DNA from: MR-S7 sp000400995
GTDB lineage: Bacteria; Pseudomonadota; Gammaproteobacteria; Burkholderiales; Burkholderiaceae_C
NCBI RefSeq assembly: GCF_045291395.1
Contig: NZ_CP152342.1
Span: 2,108,001 to 2,172,000, forward strand
DNA: 64,000 nucleotides
Direction: 5' to 3'
Shown: positions 26,755 to 35,401 of the stretch, piece after piece
Layout: each line of letters opens with the position of its first letter
Numbering within the stretch: the stretch's first letter is position 1
Notes under the pieces: model-generated
Told to the model about the DNA's origin: nothing
Database searches by the model: none
The model's input: only the letters and a program-made list of their open reading frames with translations
Made by a program: the position numbers and the translations under genes

Positions 26755-28737
26755 ATGATCACCCTCAAGAACGTTACCCTGCGCCGCGGCACCAAAGTCG
26801 TGCTCGACAGCGTGTCCACCACCATCAACCCCGGCGAAAGCGTGGGCCTGGTGGGCCGCAACGGCGCGGGCAAATCCAGCCTGTTCGCGCTGCTCAGCGG
26901 CAAGCTGCACGAAGACGGGGGCGACTTCCACATCCCCGCCAGCTGGCGCATGGCCGAGGTGGCGCAGAACATGCCCGAAACCGACCAGTCTGCCACCGAC
27001 TTCGTGCTGGAGGGCGACACCCGCCTGGCCGAGGTGCAGCAGCAGCTGGCCCAGGCCGAGGCCAGCGACGACGGCATGGCCATCGCCCATGCGTATTCCG
27101 ACCTGCACGACGCGGGCGCGCACGACGCCGTGGCCCGCGCCCAGGCCCTGATCCTGGGCCTGGGCTTTCGCGTGAGCGAGCTGGACCAGCCGGTCAACAG
27201 CTTCTCCGGCGGCTGGCGCATGCGCCTGCAGCTGGCCCGCGCGCTGATGTGCCCCAGCGACCTGCTGCTGCTGGACGAGCCCACCAACCACCTGGACCTG
27301 GACGCCCTGGTCTGGCTCGAAGCCTGGCTCAAGCGCTACGTGGGCACCATGATCGTCATCAGCCACGACCGCGAGTTTCTCGACGCCATCACCAACGTCA
27401 CCCTGCAAATCCAGCAGGGCGAGCTGAACCGCTATGGCGGCAACTACAGCAAGTTCGAAGAGCTGCGCGCCCAGCAGCTCGAACTGCAACAGGCCAGCTT
27501 TGCCAAGCAGCAGGAGAAGATGGCCCACCTGCAAAAGTTCATCGATCGCTTCAAGGCCAAGGCCAGCAAGGCCAAGCAGGCGCAAAGCCGCGTCAAGCAG
27601 CTCGAACGTATGGAAAAAATCGGCCCCGTGCTGGCCGAGGCCGAGTTCACCTTCGAGTTCAAGGAACCCGCCAGCCTGCCCAACCCCATGCTCGCCATCA
27701 GCGATGCAGCGTTCGGCTACGTGGACGACGAAAGCACACCCACCACCATCCTCACGGGCGTCAACCGCTCGGTGCTGGCGGGCCAGCGCATCGGCATCCT
27801 GGGCGCCAACGGCCAGGGCAAGTCCACCCTGGTCAAGACCATTGCCCGCACCATGAAGCCGCTGGCCGGCAGCATCACCGAAGGCAAGGGCCTGAGCATC
27901 GGCTACTTCGCCCAGCAGGAGCTGGACGTGCTGCGGCCCGCCGACAACCCGCTGGAGCACATGGTCCGCCTCGCCAAGGAACTGGGGCCGGACGCCAGGC
28001 AGCCCAGCCGCGAGCAGGACCTGCGCAGCTACCTGGGCAGCTTCAACTTCACCGGCGACATGGTCAAGCAGGCCGTGGGGACCATGAGCGGCGGCGAAAA
28101 AGCCCGCCTGGTGCTGGCCATGATCGTCTGGCAGCGCCCCAACCTGCTGCTGCTGGACGAGCCCACCAACCACCTGGACCTGGCCACCCGCGAGGCCCTG
28201 GCCATGGCGCTGAACGACTTCGACGGCACCGTCATGCTCGTCAGCCACGACCGCGCGCTGCTGCGCTCGGTCTGCGAAGACTTCTGGATGGTGGGCCGGG
28301 GCGTGGTCGGTCCGTTCGACGGCGACCTGGACGACTACCAGCGCTACCTGCTCGAAGAATCCAAGCGCCTGCGCGAAGAAGCCCGCCTGGCCGAGCAAGC
28401 CCAGGCCGCGCCCGAAGCCCCACCCGCCGCTGCGCCGGCGCCCACCCCGCCCCGCGATGGCCGCGACCAGCGCAAGCAAGACGCCCAGGCCCGCCAGCAG
28501 CTTGCCGAAAAGACCCGCCCCCTGAAGAAAGAACTGGAGCAAATCGACAAACGCCTGGCCGCCCTGGCCGCCGAGCGCGCTGCGCTGGAGCAAAAACTGA
28601 CGCAAGAAGCCCTGCCCCCGGTGGAAATCGCCGAATGCGGCCGCCGCCTGAAAGCCGCCAACGACGAAACCGAGGCGCTGGAAGAGCGCTGGCTTGAAGT
28701 CTCCACCGCGCTGGAAGAGGCCGCGGCAGCAGGTTGA
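26755..28737 (+). CDS. ABC-F family ATPase, YheS-like
   Basis: The product is a 660-residue soluble protein with two ABC cassettes. The first has Walker A GRNGAGKSS and signature FSGGWRMRLQLA. The second has Walker A GANGQGKST and signature MSGGEKARLVLA. Both are followed by LLLLDEPTNHLDL. Between them is the ABC-F P-site tRNA-interaction linker (about residues 240-290, rich in Lys and Gln). A charged coiled-coil tail (about 540-655) follows. There are no membrane segments. ABC-F proteins act on the ribosome in translation. YheS is the closest named relative I can suggest; a Uup-type role is the alternative. Confidence 0.88.
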   Translation: MITLKNVTLRRGTKVVLDSVSTTINPGESVGLVGRNGAGKSSLFALLSGKLHEDGGDFHIPASWRMAEVAQNMPETDQSATDFVLEGDTRLAEVQQQLAQAEASDDGMAIAHAYSDLHDAGAHDAVARAQALILGLGFRVSELDQPVNSFSGGWRMRLQLARALMCPSDLLLLDEPTNHLDLDALVWLEAWLKRYVGTMIVISHDREFLDAITNVTLQIQQGELNRYGGNYSKFEELRAQQLELQQASFAKQQEKMAHLQKFIDRFKAKASKAKQAQSRVKQLERMEKIGPVLAEAEFTFEFKEPASLPNPMLAISDAAFGYVDDESTPTTILTGVNRSVLAGQRIGILGANGQGKSTLVKTIARTMKPLAGSITEGKGLSIGYFAQQELDVLRPADNPLEHMVRLAKELGPDARQPSREQDLRSYLGSFNFTGDMVKQAVGTMSGGEKARLVLAMIVWQRPNLLLLDEPTNHLDLATREALAMALNDFDGTVMLVSHDRALLRSVCEDFWMVGRGVVGPFDGDLDDYQRYLLEESKRLREEARLAEQAQAAPEAPPAAAPAPTPPRDGRDQRKQDAQARQQLAEKTRPLKKELEQIDKRLAALAAERAALEQKLTQEALPPVEIAECGRRLKAANDETEALEERWLEVSTALEEAAAAG

Positions 28738-28746
28738 TTTTGGGGT

Positions 28747-28797
28747 GTTTTTGGCCTCTAGCGCTTTTCCAGAAAGCGCTAGCAGCTATCATTTTTA
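28747..28797 (-). repeat. Dispersed palindromic repeat, copy 5
   Basis: It reads GGCCTCTAGCGCTTT, TCCAG, AAAGCGCTAGCAGCTATCA. It begins about ten bases after the stop codon of the ABC-F gene. Confidence 0.9.
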
Positions 28798-28887
28798 ATG
28801 AGCAAGACAGGGTTGCATTTTTTTGCAGGGGGCCTGTCAACGCCGGGCGGACGGGCCGCGTTGTGGGTACATCAAAGGAGTTTTTCC

Positions 28888-28962
28888 ATGAACACCACCG
28901 CAATGCTCTCCGCCTGGCCTGAAGACGAACGCGACCGCAAGCGCTCCCCCGCCCGCCTGTAA
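28888..28962 (+). CDS. Tiny ORF (24 residues) with strong ribosome-binding site
   Basis: The ATG at 28888 follows AAAGGAG with good spacing. The product is MNTTAMLSAWPEDERDRKRS plus four residues (PARL), then TAA. It has no recognisable domain. It lies in the gap between the ABC-F gene and yggL and could be a small protein or a leader peptide. The strong Shine-Dalgarno site is the only evidence, so its reality is uncertain. Confidence 0.4.
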   Translation: MNTTAMLSAWPEDERDRKRSPARL

Positions 28963-29055
28963 GCGGCCCCCGTGGCCGCCCAGGCCGCGCAAGAATTCCG
29001 CCCTCCCCGAACCATGCCAGTCCATGCGGCTGGCATTTTCATTGGCCCCTCCTCC

Positions 29056-29394
29056 ATGTCCCTGCCTCCCAACAAGCAACGCAGCCGCCGCCTCCGCAAG
29101 AAAATGCGCGTGGGCGAATTCCAGGAACTCGGCTTCGAGTACGAGCTGAAGGTGAAGCAGGCCCTGGCCGCGGAGCAGGAAGAGGTGCTGATGGACCGTT
29201 TCGTGCGCGAACTGCTCGTGCCCCGCAACCTGGCCGCCGCCGGCTGGGTGCGCGACGGCTTCGTGACGGCCTACGGGCGCGGCTGCGCCACCGAGGACGA
29301 CCGCCAGGCCACCCAGGCCTGGCTCGCGGCGCAGCCCGAAGTGGCCGAAGCCACGGTGAGCGCGCTCAAGGATGCGTGGTACGTGGAGGGCTAA
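29056..29394 (+). CDS. yggL: YggL family 50S ribosome-associated protein (DUF469)
   Basis: The product is 112 residues, normal for the YggL/DUF469 family. It starts with a basic N-terminus (NKQRSRRLRKKMRVGEFQELGF) and ends DAWYVEG. Members bind the large ribosomal subunit. The start ATG 29056 gives MSLPPNKQRSRR, which matches the family's usual beginning better than the upstream in-frame ATGs. Confidence 0.88.
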   Translation: MSLPPNKQRSRRLRKKMRVGEFQELGFEYELKVKQALAAEQEEVLMDRFVRELLVPRNLAAAGWVRDGFVTAYGRGCATEDDRQATQAWLAAQPEVAEATVSALKDAWYVEG

Positions 29395-29400
29395 GCAAGC

Positions 29401-29450
29401 CTTTTCGGCCTCCAGCGCCTGCCAGCCAAGCGCAGGCAGCTCCCCTTTTG
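29401..29450 (-). repeat. Dispersed palindromic repeat, copy 6
   Basis: It reads GGCCTCCAGCGCCTG, CCAGC, CAAGCGCAGGCAGCT and starts a few bases after the yggL stop, just upstream of a separate terminator hairpin. Confidence 0.85.
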
Positions 29451-29454
29451 GAAG

Positions 29455-29493
29455 CAAAAAAGCCGCCAGTCCTCCGCAGGGCTGGCGGCTTTC
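29455..29493 (+). terminator. Rho-independent terminator after yggL
   Basis: The hairpin GCCGCCAG (29462-29469) pairs with CTGGCGGC (29482-29489), flanked by a run of A's before and TTT after. It could work in both directions and separates yggL from aat. Confidence 0.7.
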
Positions 29494-29512
29494 GTCCAGG
29501 TGCGGGGCCACA

Positions 29513-30274
29513 ATGCAGCACATGACCACGCCGCTCCCCTGGCTGGGTCCGCAAGACCCGTTTCCCCCGCCCGCCCGCAGCTGGGGCCCCGACTCGCCCG
29601 CGCCGGGCCTGCTCGCGGCCGGCGGCTCGCTCGACGTGGACCGGCTGCGCTCGGCCTATGCGCACGGCATCTTCCCATGGTTCAGCAGCGGCCAGCCCAT
29701 CCTCTGGTGGAGCCCGGACCCGCGCATGGTGCTGCACGAGCAGGAATTCCGGCTGCACCGCTCGCTGCGCAAGACCCTGCAGCGCTTCCGCACCACTGCG
29801 GGCTGCGAAGTACGCATCGACAGCGACTTCGCCGCCGTGATCCGCGCCTGCGCGCAGACGCCGCGCGCGGGCCAGTCGGGCACTTGGATCGTGCCGCCCA
29901 TGGTGGCCGCCTACGAGGCGCTGCACGCCGCCGGCCACGCGCACAGCGTGGAGACCTGGGTGGACGGCCGGCTGGTGGGCGGGCTCTACTGCATCGCCAT
30001 CGGCCGGGCGGTGTTCGGCGAATCCATGTTCGCCCACGCCACCGACGCCTCCAAGATCGCGCTGGCCGCCCTGGTGGGCCTGTGCCGCCACCAGGGGGTG
30101 GCGCTGATCGACTGCCAGCAGAACACGCCGCACCTGGCATCGCTGGGCGCGCGCGAGGTGGCGCGTGCCGGCTTCCTGCGCCACGTGCAGGAGGCCAGGG
30201 AGCAGCCGCCCTGCGACTGGCGCTTCCAGTCCGTATACTGGGACGCGCTTCTTGACGCGAACCCTCCGGCGTGA
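29513..30274 (+). CDS. aat: Leucyl/phenylalanyl-tRNA--protein transferase
   Basis: The product is about 253 residues and looks intact. Landmarks are the family segment AYAHGIFPWFSSGQPILWWSPDPRMVL and the later VGGLYCIAIGRAVFGESMF and LIDCQQNTPHLASLGA. It transfers Leu or Phe from tRNA to N-terminal Lys/Arg of proteins, marking them for ClpS/ClpAP. Starts at 29513 or 29522 (MTTPLPWLGP) are both possible. Its stop overlaps the GTG of bpt, so the two N-degron transferases are coupled. Confidence 0.93.
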   Translation: MQHMTTPLPWLGPQDPFPPPARSWGPDSPAPGLLAAGGSLDVDRLRSAYAHGIFPWFSSGQPILWWSPDPRMVLHEQEFRLHRSLRKTLQRFRTTAGCEVRIDSDFAAVIRACAQTPRAGQSGTWIVPPMVAAYEALHAAGHAHSVETWVDGRLVGGLYCIAIGRAVFGESMFAHATDASKIALAALVGLCRHQGVALIDCQQNTPHLASLGAREVARAGFLRHVQEAREQPPCDWRFQSVYWDALLDANPPA

Positions 30275-31014
30275 CCCAGCTCAACGACCTTCCGCTGCAG
30301 AGCCTGCAGTTCTATGCCACCGCCCCCTACCCCTGCAGCTACCTGCCGGGGCGACAGGCGCGCTCGCAGGTCGCCACGCCCAGCCACCTGATCCAGAACG
30401 CGGTCTATTCCGGCCTGGTGGCGCAGGGCTTCCGGCGCAGCGGCATGTTCACCTACCGCCCCTACTGCGACGGCTGCCAGGCCTGCACGCCCCTGCGCGT
30501 GGTGGTAGAGGGCTTTCGCCCCGACCGCAGCCAGCGCCGCGCCTTCAAGCGCCACGGCAGCCTGCAGGCGCGCGTGCTGCGCCTGTGCTACCTGCCCGAG
30601 CACTACCAGCTCTACCTGCGCTACCAGACCCTGCGCCATGCGGGCGGCGGCATGGACCACGACAGCATCGACCAGTACACGCAGTTCCTGCTGCAAAGCC
30701 GCGTCAACTCGCGCCTGGTCGAGTTCCGCGAGACGGACGCCGACGGCCAGCCGGGGGCGCTGAAGATGGTCTCCATCCTCGACGTGCTGGAAGACGGCCT
30801 TTCCGCCGTCTACACCTTCTACGAGCCCGAGGAAAGCGCCAGCTACGGCACCTACAACGTGCTCTGGCAGGTGCAGCAGGCCCGCGCGCTGGGCCTGCCC
30901 TACGTCTACCTGGGCTACTGGATTGCGCAGAGCCCGAAGATGAACTACAAGTCGCGCTTCATGCCGCACGAGCTGCGCATCGACGGCCAGTGGCAGCGGC
31001 CCGCGGCCGCCTAG
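30271..31014 (+). CDS. bpt: Bacterial aspartate/glutamate leucyltransferase (Ate/Bpt)
   Basis: The product is 247 residues, an R-transferase-fold protein of the bacterial Bpt family. It has an N-terminal cysteine-rich part (PYPCSYLPG, CDGCQACTPLRV), the central RVNSRLVEF segment and the C-terminal YLGYWIAQSPKMNYKSRF motif. Bpt adds Leu to proteins with N-terminal Asp or Glu. The start is GTG 30271, overlapping the aat stop; no better ATG exists. The pair aat-bpt supplies both entry routes to the leucine N-degron pathway. Confidence 0.92.
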   Translation: MTQLNDLPLQSLQFYATAPYPCSYLPGRQARSQVATPSHLIQNAVYSGLVAQGFRRSGMFTYRPYCDGCQACTPLRVVVEGFRPDRSQRRAFKRHGSLQARVLRLCYLPEHYQLYLRYQTLRHAGGGMDHDSIDQYTQFLLQSRVNSRLVEFRETDADGQPGALKMVSILDVLEDGLSAVYTFYEPEESASYGTYNVLWQVQQARALGLPYVYLGYWIAQSPKMNYKSRFMPHELRIDGQWQRPAAA

Positions 31015-31023
31015 CGTTTCATG

Positions 31024-31073
31024 GCCAAATCGGCATCCAGCGCTTGACAGGCAAGCGCCGGATGCTCACCTTT
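31024..31073 (-). repeat. Dispersed palindromic repeat, copy 7 (degenerate)
   Basis: The central palindrome (CCAGCGCTTG, ACAGG, CAAGCGCCGG) is kept but the flanking AGCTATC arm is lost. It lies between the convergent bpt and doxX genes, just after the bpt stop. Confidence 0.6.
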
Positions 31074-31082
31074 CAGGAGCAC

Positions 31083-31496
31083 TCAGCGGATGCGGCGCGT
31101 ACCGTCCACGCTCCAGGCGCCGGCGCCGAAGGCCGCGAAGGCCAGCAGCCCGCCGGTGATGGCGAGGTTCTTGAAGAACATCAGCTGCTGGGTCGCCTGC
31201 TGGGCTTCCGGCAGGCTCCAGTAGGCGTGGAAGACGAAGCTGGCCGCCAGCGTGAACACCGCCAGCGCCAGCGCCGCCCAGCGCGTGCCCCAGCCAATGA
31301 GCAGCGCCAGCCCGCCCAGCAGCTCGATCGCCAGGCCGACGGCCACGCCCACCGAGGGCAGCGGCATGCCCATGGACGCGGCGTAGCCCACGGTGCCGGA
31401 GAAGCCGGCGATCTTGCCGTAGCCCGCGGGCACGAAAAGCAGCGCCAGGAGAATGCGGCCCGCCAGGGCCAGAGGGTTTTGCAGGGCAGTGAACAT
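31083..31496 (-). CDS. DoxX-family membrane protein
   Basis: The product is a 137-residue integral membrane protein with four predicted helices and the DoxX pattern (AGRILLALLFVPAGYGKIAGFSG near the start, LAIELLGGLALLIGWGTRWAALALA in the middle). The family is loosely associated with redox or thiol stress, but its biochemical role is unsettled. The gene lies just downstream of the pirin gene on the same strand, and the pair is probably co-transcribed. Confidence 0.85.
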   Translation of the reverse strand: MFTALQNPLALAGRILLALLFVPAGYGKIAGFSGTVGYAASMGMPLPSVGVAVGLAIELLGGLALLIGWGTRWAALALAVFTLAASFVFHAYWSLPEAQQATQQLMFFKNLAITGGLLAFAAFGAGAWSVDGTRRIR

Positions 31497-31544
31497 GGTG
31501 AAGCTCCTTGGAAAGGGAAAAACTGGCTGGCCGCCGGATGTGTC

Positions 31545-32246
31545 TCAAGCGGCCAGATCGAACACCAGCACCTCGGCGTCGTGCCCGCCGTCGAGCGCTA
31601 CGCCGTCCTCATTGTCCAGCAACGCCGCGTCGCCGCCCTGAAGGGGCTGGCCGTTGACCCGCAGCGCGCCGCGCACCAGGTGCACATAGGCCTTGCGGCC
31701 CGGCGCCACGGCCAGGCGGGTGCTCTCGCCGCCGTCGAAGAGGCCGGCGTAGAGCGAGGCATCGGCGTGGAGGGAGACCGAGCCCTCGGCCCCGTCGGGC
31801 GAGGCCACGAGGCGCAGCCGGCCGCGCTTGTCGGCATCGGTGAAGCGCTTCTGCTCGTAGCTCGGGGCGATGCCGCGCACGTTGGGCTCGATCCAGATCT
31901 GCAGGAAGTGCGTGACCTGCCCCTGCGCATGGTTGAACTCGCTGTGCATCACGCCCGAGCCCGCGCTCATGCGCTGCACGTCGCCGGGCGGAATGCCCTT
32001 CACGTTGCCCATGCTGTCCTGGTGGGCCAGCTCGCCCGACAGCACGTAGCTGATGATCTCCATGTCCCGGTGGCCATGGGTGCCGAAGCCCGTGCCCGGG
32101 GCGATGCGGTCCTCGTTGATGACGCGCAGGTTGCCCCAGCCCATGTGGCGCGGGTCGTGATAGCCCGCGAACGAGAAGCTGTGGTGCGACTGGAGCCAGC
32201 CATGGTCGGCATGGCCCCGGTCCTGCGATTTGCGGATGGTCAGCAT
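31545..32246 (-). CDS. Pirin family protein (cupin)
   Basis: The product is a 233-residue bicupin of the pirin family. The metal ligands are visible as GTHGHRDMEI in the N-terminal cupin and GVMHSEFNH (His, Glu). The family's opening HHSFSFAGYHDPRHMGWGNLRV is intact. Several bacterial pirins have quercetinase-like activity and others are regulatory. Here it is co-oriented with doxX and divergent from a LysR gene. This suggests inducible oxidative or aromatic-compound response, which is an inference. Confidence 0.9.
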   Translation of the reverse strand: MLTIRKSQDRGHADHGWLQSHHSFSFAGYHDPRHMGWGNLRVINEDRIAPGTGFGTHGHRDMEIISYVLSGELAHQDSMGNVKGIPPGDVQRMSAGSGVMHSEFNHAQGQVTHFLQIWIEPNVRGIAPSYEQKRFTDADKRGRLRLVASPDGAEGSVSLHADASLYAGLFDGGESTRLAVAPGRKAYVHLVRGALRVNGQPLQGGDAALLDNEDGVALDGGHDAEVLVFDLAA

Positions 32247-32363
32247 GGTGCGCTCTCCTGGGGGTGTTGGGGTATGGCTTCACTGTAGGCGCGCCCGCCC
32301 GGTTGCAGGCACAGCCGACTTGAAGGCATCATTCAAATGGTTTGAATCGAAACACCCTCCACC

Positions 32364-33302
32364 ATGCAAAACGCCCGCGATGCACTGACCCCGGACAACC
32401 TCTCCATGCTGCAGGCCATCGCCGACACGGGCAGCTTCGCCGCTGCGGCGCGGCAGCTCGGCCTGGTGCCCAGCGCGCTCACCTACCGCGTGCGCCAGAT
32501 CGAGGACGCGCTGGACGTGCTGCTGTTCGACCGCAGCGCACGCCAGGCGCGTCCCACCGCGGCGGGCACCGAGCTGCTGCGCGAGGGCGCGCGCCTGCTG
32601 GAGGACGCAGACGCCATCGCCAACCGCGTGCGCCGCGTGGCCACGGGCTGGGAGCCGCAGCTCACCCTGTCGGTCGACGGCGTGATCTCCCCCACCACCA
32701 TGCTGGAGCTGGTGGAGGCGTTCTATGCGCTCGATCCGCCCACGCAGCTCAAGTGGCGCGACGGCATCCTGAGCGGCACGCTGGAGGCGCTGACCTCGGG
32801 CCATGCCGACCTGGCCATCGGCGTGGCCGTCGGCACGCCCACCGTGGCCGGCCTGCAGAGCGCGCCGCTGGGCGGCGTGCGCTTCGTCTTCGCCGTGGCG
32901 CCGCACCATCCGCTGGCCCGGCTGCCCGAGCCCCTCACCGACGCCGTGCTGCGCGCCCACCGCCAGATCGCCGTGGCCGACTCCGCGCGGCGCAGCAGCG
33001 TGACCATGGGCATCCTGGCGGGGCAGGACGTCTTCACCGTGGACACGCTGCGCGCCAAGATCCAGGCCCAGCTGCGCGGCCTGGGCGGGGGCTTCCTGCC
33101 CGAGCCCATGATCCGGCCCTACGTCGAGGCCGGGCACCTGGTGGTGCGCGCGGTGGCCCGTCCCGCGCGCGAAGTGCCGGTGAGCTACGCCTGGGGCGGC
33201 GCCAGCCAGGCCGCGCCGGGGCGCGCGCTGCAGTGGTGGCTGGAGCAGTTGCAAAGCACCGCCACGCGCCGCGCCCTTCTGGAAAACCACCACGGCGTTT
33301 GA
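32364..33302 (+). CDS. LysR-family transcriptional regulator
   Basis: The product is 312 residues with an N-terminal winged HTH (LQAIADTGSFAAAARQLGLVPSALTYRVRQIEDAL) and a LysR substrate-binding domain. It is divergent from the pirin-doxX pair with a 117-base gap and is the likely regulator of that pair. Confidence 0.9.
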   Translation: MQNARDALTPDNLSMLQAIADTGSFAAAARQLGLVPSALTYRVRQIEDALDVLLFDRSARQARPTAAGTELLREGARLLEDADAIANRVRRVATGWEPQLTLSVDGVISPTTMLELVEAFYALDPPTQLKWRDGILSGTLEALTSGHADLAIGVAVGTPTVAGLQSAPLGGVRFVFAVAPHHPLARLPEPLTDAVLRAHRQIAVADSARRSSVTMGILAGQDVFTVDTLRAKIQAQLRGLGGGFLPEPMIRPYVEAGHLVVRAVARPAREVPVSYAWGGASQAAPGRALQWWLEQLQSTATRRALLENHHGV

Positions 33303-33371
33303 CCCGCCCGGGGCGACGGCGGGCCGGCGCGCGTGTAGAGTGTGGCGCACCCTTCTTCGCACCTCCTTCCC

Positions 33372-34439
33372 ATGACACGTCCCCTTTCCCGCTCCAGCCA
33401 GCCCGCACGCCGTTTCGCCGTGGTCGGCGCCGGCATGGCCGGCGTGGCCTGCGCGCGCACGCTCGCGCAGGCCGGCCATGCCGTCACCGTGTTCGAGCAG
33501 GCCCTGCGGCCCGGCGGCCGCACCACGGCGCAGGAATCGCCCTGCGGCAGCTTCGACGCGGGCGCACAGTACTTCACCGTGCGCGATGCGCGCTTCCAGC
33601 GCGCGCTGGACACCGTGCCCGGCCTGTGCCGCCCCTGGAGCGCCACTACCGTGCGCGTGCTCGACGCCGCAGGGCGCGTGGCCGCCGCTGCCCCGCCGCC
33701 CGGCGAGCCGCACTGGGTCGCCACGCCCGCCATGGACGCGCTGGTGCGCACCTGGGCCGAGCCGCTGGCGCAGGCAGGCCAATTGCTGGCGCGCACGGCC
33801 GTCACGCGCATCGAGCGCGACAGCCTGCGCCCCGGCGGCTGGCAGGTGCGCACCGAAACGCTGGAGGGCGCCACGCAGGTGCATGCCGGCTTCGACGCCG
33901 TGCTGCTCGCGCTGCCCGCGCCGCAGGCCCAGGCGCTGCTGGAGCAGTCGGCCCTCGCCGCGCCCTGGGGCCCGGCGCTGGCCGGCGTGGACATCGCCCC
34001 CTGCTGGACGCTGATGCTCGGCTTCGCCCAGGCCGTGCGGCCGGGCCTGACCACCCTGGGCCCGCAGTGGAACGCCGCGCGCAGCACCCACCACCGCATC
34101 GCCTGGCTGGCGCGCGAGTCCAGCAAGCCCGGCCGCTCGCAGGTCGAGCGCTGGACCGTGCAGGCCAGCCCCGCCTGGTCGCGCGAGCACCTGCAGGACG
34201 ACGCAGCCCGCGTGCAGGCCAAGCTGCTCAAGGCCTTCTCCGAGGTGACCGGCATCCGCGCGGTGCCCACGCACAGCGAAGTGCGCCGCTGGTCCTACGC
34301 CCAGACCCAGTCGCCCCTGGGCCGCCCCTTCCTGTGGGATGCGGCCACGGGCCTGGGCGCCTGCGGCGACTGGTGCCTGGGCCACCGCCTGGAGGACGCC
34401 TTCGTCTCCGGACTGGAGCTGGCGCTGGCCGCTGCATGA
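33372..34439 (+). CDS. FAD-dependent amine-oxidase-like protein
   Basis: The product is 355 residues. It has an N-terminal FAD dinucleotide fold (FAVVGAGMAGVACARTLAQAGHAVTVFEQ), the GGRTTAQE motif and a C-terminal FAD-closing segment containing GDWCLGHRLEDAFVSGLELA. It belongs to the NAD(P)/FAD protoporphyrinogen/amine-oxidase-like group often called renalase-like. The true substrate is unknown. Its stop overlaps the gluQ start by ATGA, implying coupling. Confidence 0.8.
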   Translation: MTRPLSRSSQPARRFAVVGAGMAGVACARTLAQAGHAVTVFEQALRPGGRTTAQESPCGSFDAGAQYFTVRDARFQRALDTVPGLCRPWSATTVRVLDAAGRVAAAAPPPGEPHWVATPAMDALVRTWAEPLAQAGQLLARTAVTRIERDSLRPGGWQVRTETLEGATQVHAGFDAVLLALPAPQAQALLEQSALAAPWGPALAGVDIAPCWTLMLGFAQAVRPGLTTLGPQWNAARSTHHRIAWLARESSKPGRSQVERWTVQASPAWSREHLQDDAARVQAKLLKAFSEVTGIRAVPTHSEVRRWSYAQTQSPLGRPFLWDAATGLGACGDWCLGHRLEDAFVSGLELALAAA

Positions 34440-35401
34440 GCTACGTGGGCCGTTTCGCGCCCTCGCCCACGGGACCCTTGCATGCCGGCTCGCTGGTCGC
34501 CGCGCTGGCCAGCTGGCTGGACGCGCGCGCGGCCGGCGGGCGCTGGCTCGTGCGCATCGAGGACGTGGACCTGCCGCGCTGCATGGACGGCGCGGCCGGA
34601 CGCATCCTGGCCCAGCTCGCGGCCTGCGGCCTGGTGCCGGACGCGCCGCCGCTCTACCAGTCCGCGCGCGGCGCGCGCTACCAGCAGGCGCTGGACAAGC
34701 TCGTGGCCTGCCGCCTGGCCTACCCCTGCGCCTGCACGCGGCGCGACATCGCGCAGGCGCTGGCCGCCCAGGGCCACGCGCGCCAGCGCCATGAGGAACT
34801 GCCCTACCCCGGCACCTGCTGTCCCGAATCCGGAAAAGGCCTGGGCGGGCGGGCGCCGCGCGCCTGGCGCTTCCATACCACGCAGTACCAGTCAAAACAG
34901 CCTCCAGCGCCTGACAGTCAAGCGCAAGCAGCTCCTTTTTCGATAGCGAACGATGGCGTCCGCTGGACCGACAGGCGCCTGGGCCCGCAGCAGCAGGACG
35001 TGGCGCGCCACACCGGCGACTTCGTCCTGCGCCGCGCCGACGGCCTGTGGGCCTACCAACTCGCCGTGGTGGTGGACGATGCCGACCAGGGCATCACCGA
35101 CGTGGTGCGCGGCGAGGACCTGGCCGACAACACGCCGCGCCAGATCCTGCTGCAGTCGGCCCTGGGCCTGCCCACGCCGCGCTACCTGCACACGCCGCTG
35201 GTGCGCGCCGCGGACGGCGAGAAGCTCTCCAAGCAGCACGGCGCCCCGCCCTTCGACGCCAGCCGGCCGCTGCAGGCGCTGGCGGCCGCGGCGCAGGTGC
35301 TGGGCCTGCCCGCTCCGGCAGCGGGCGCCGCCGCCACCGTGGGAGATGCGCTCGCGCACTGGTCCAAGGCATGGGCTCGAATCTACAATCGCGCACCGTG
35401 A
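34436..35401 (+). CDS. gluQ: Glutamyl-Q tRNA(Asp) synthetase with repeat-encoded insert
   Basis: The product is a 321-residue class I synthetase-like protein without the anticodon-binding domain, typical of GluQ. Landmarks are the HIGH-like PTGPLHAGSL, zinc cysteines in YPCACTRRD and CC near residue 125, and the KMSKS-like KLSKQHG. It attaches glutamate to queuosine-34 of tRNA-Asp. Residues around 155-170 (KQPPAPDSQAQAAPFS) come from a dispersed repeat translated in frame. The insert lies in a loop ahead of the RWTDRRLGPQQQDV segment. The frame is uninterrupted. Confidence 0.92.
   Translation: MSYVGRFAPSPTGPLHAGSLVAALASWLDARAAGGRWLVRIEDVDLPRCMDGAAGRILAQLAACGLVPDAPPLYQSARGARYQQALDKLVACRLAYPCACTRRDIAQALAAQGHARQRHEELPYPGTCCPESGKGLGGRAPRAWRFHTTQYQSKQPPAPDSQAQAAPFSIANDGVRWTDRRLGPQQQDVARHTGDFVLRRADGLWAYQLAVVVDDADQGITDVVRGEDLADNTPRQILLQSALGLPTPRYLHTPLVRAADGEKLSKQHGAPPFDASRPLQALAAAAQVLGLPAPAAGAAATVGDALAHWSKAWARIYNRAP
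34892..34941 (-). repeat. Dispersed palindromic repeat, copy 8, inside gluQ
   Basis: It reads GCCTCCAGCGCCTG, ACAGT, CAAGCGCAAGCAGCTCC. It lies within the coding frame and produces the peptide KQPPAPDSQAQAA, very close to the dapE insert KRPPALDGQAQAA. Confidence 0.9.
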
